This document shows positions 59,472 to 59,876 of a stretch of DNA of 59,876 bases, in pieces. Within the stretch, counting starts at the first letter, position 1; each line of letters opens with the position of its first letter. The position numbers were made by a program, and so were the translations under genes. Below the pieces are notes generated by a model. That model did no database searches. It had not been told where the DNA came from and saw only the letters and a list, made by a program, of their open reading frames with translations. This DNA is from Bacilli bacterium. Its GTDB lineage: Bacteria; Bacillota_I; Bacilli_A; RF39; UBA660. The stretch covers positions 67,419 through 127,294 of the forward strand of contig JAFRCK010000017.1 of assembly GCA_017404385.1 (NCBI GenBank), in the 5' to 3' direction.

Positions 59472-59696
59472 ATGAGATTATCAGATCTACAGGATAAGGA
59501 TGTTATTGATTTAAAAAGTGGTCAAAGAGTTGGTAATATTATTGATATTAAAATTGAATTAGATGGACATATTTCTTCATTAATTTTAGAAAGAAAAAGA
59601 TTTAGTAAATTATTTTCCCCAAATGATGAAACAGAAATTCCTTTTGATAAAATAGCTAAAATTGGTGAGGATGTTATTTTGATAAAAGATATATAA
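59472..59696 (+). CDS. YlmC/YmxH family sporulation protein (PRC-barrel)
   Basis: A 74-residue PRC-barrel protein: MRLSDLQDKDVIDLKSGQR, then GNIIDIKIELDGHISSLIL and IPFDKIAKIGEDVILI. This small family is restricted to endospore formers and is often next to sigG, as here. The ribosome site is AGAGGTG. Biochemical role unknown. Confidence 0.9.
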   Translation: MRLSDLQDKDVIDLKSGQRVGNIIDIKIELDGHISSLILERKRFSKLFSPNDETEIPFDKIAKIGEDVILIKDI

Positions 59697-59744
59697 AAAA
59701 GATGATTTATTTTATTATTTAATATATAATTATTCTAGGAGGCT

Positions 59745-59850
59745 AACTATAAAAAGTCAAGTACTTTAAATAGTTTGTTAAAAATGGAAAGAAACCCATG
59801 CCAAAAAGATTTCACAAAGTGAAATTTTTGAAAAATTGATAAAATCAATT
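59745..59850 (+). other. Gene-free segment with three hairpins at the window end
   Basis: Hairpin 1: AACTAT-AA-AAAGT(CAAGT)ACTTT-AA-ATAGTT (59745-59775). Hairpin 2: ATTTCAC(AAA)GTGAAAT followed by TTTT (59809-59829). Hairpin 3: AATTGAT(AAA)ATCAATT followed by ATTTT (59834-59855 region). An AGGAGG string precedes hairpin 1 but no open frame follows. It may be a structured RNA or leader cut by the window edge; I cannot assign it. Confidence 0.4.
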
Positions 59851-59876
59851 ATTTTAATAAAGACGGATCAAATAGG

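Noticed and set aside
1..59876. Mycoplasma-like genetic code (TGA = Trp)
   Set aside because: The ZIP gene and the GT2 gene end in TGA at family-consistent positions, and Trp is encoded by TGG throughout.
1..59876. CRISPR array
   Set aside because: No set of regularly spaced direct repeats was seen; the repeats found are protein repeats or paired elements.

Overview
The window comes from a very AT-rich Gram-positive bacterium. It reads with the standard bacterial code: several genes end in TGA, and Arg codons are almost all AGA. It carries sporulation genes (spoVS, sigG, a ylmC/ymxH-type gene), PASTA kinase signalling, a T-box riboswitch and a GatCAB/AspS operon. This mix fits an uncultured, spore-capable, host-associated member of the Bacilli/Erysipelotrichia-like low-GC Firmicutes. 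The species cannot be named from the sequence alone.

Layout. 1-3 kb: the 3' part of a repeat-bearing ADP-ribosyltransferase, a small unknown gene and an ADP-ribosylglycohydrolase, which looks like a toxin/reversal module. 3-10 kb: a Y-family polymerase with a YolD-like partner behind a LexA-like box, spoVS, rhuM, fhs, tlyA, a ZIP transporter and a YtqA-type radical SAM protein. 10-14 kb: exported cell-wall proteins, including a dockerin-bearing glucosaminidase. 14-25 kb: a surface-polysaccharide locus (a polymerase-like/GT4 fusion, a DUF2142 protein, GT2, GT4, and a dTDP-rhamnose operon in which the second rfbA is fused to an XRE HTH domain). 25-29 kb: typA and an ISLre2-type insertion sequence. 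29-36 kb: DNA glycosylase, GH5 lipoprotein, gpmA, a desulfurase/TtcA-like pair, a zinc-type macrodomain protein and tmcAL. 36-43 kb: a DUF1016 nuclease-like gene and the rlmN-prpC-prkC-rsgA-rpe cluster. 43-48 kb: unknown envelope proteins and an ATP-grasp enzyme. 48-54 kb: tRNA-Asn, a T-box leader and aspS-gatCAB, i.e. the transamidation route to Asn-tRNA. 54-60 kb: an HExxH protein, an L,D-transpeptidase, four tRNA genes, a queuosine-precursor transporter, sigG and ylmC.

The most notable discovery is a pair of paralogous elements, one at about 25.05-25.38 kb on the + strand and one at about 48.34-48.67 kb on the - strand. Each has a sigma-A-like promoter with a LexA-like box in its spacer, a structured leader that half-sequesters the ribosome binding site, a 25-codon hydrophobic peptide starting MTKRE, a terminator whose 3' arm can also pair with the 5' end of the mRNA, and a convergent antisense promoter driving an RNA of about 113 nt with its own terminator. 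This is the architecture of a type I toxin-antitoxin system under SOS control, a Gram-positive parallel to TisB/IstR. The same box at the same distance from the -10 precedes the Y-family polymerase operon, which supports a shared damage regulon. A second theme is ADP-ribosylation: one transferase, one glycohydrolase and one macrodomain protein lie within 35 kb.
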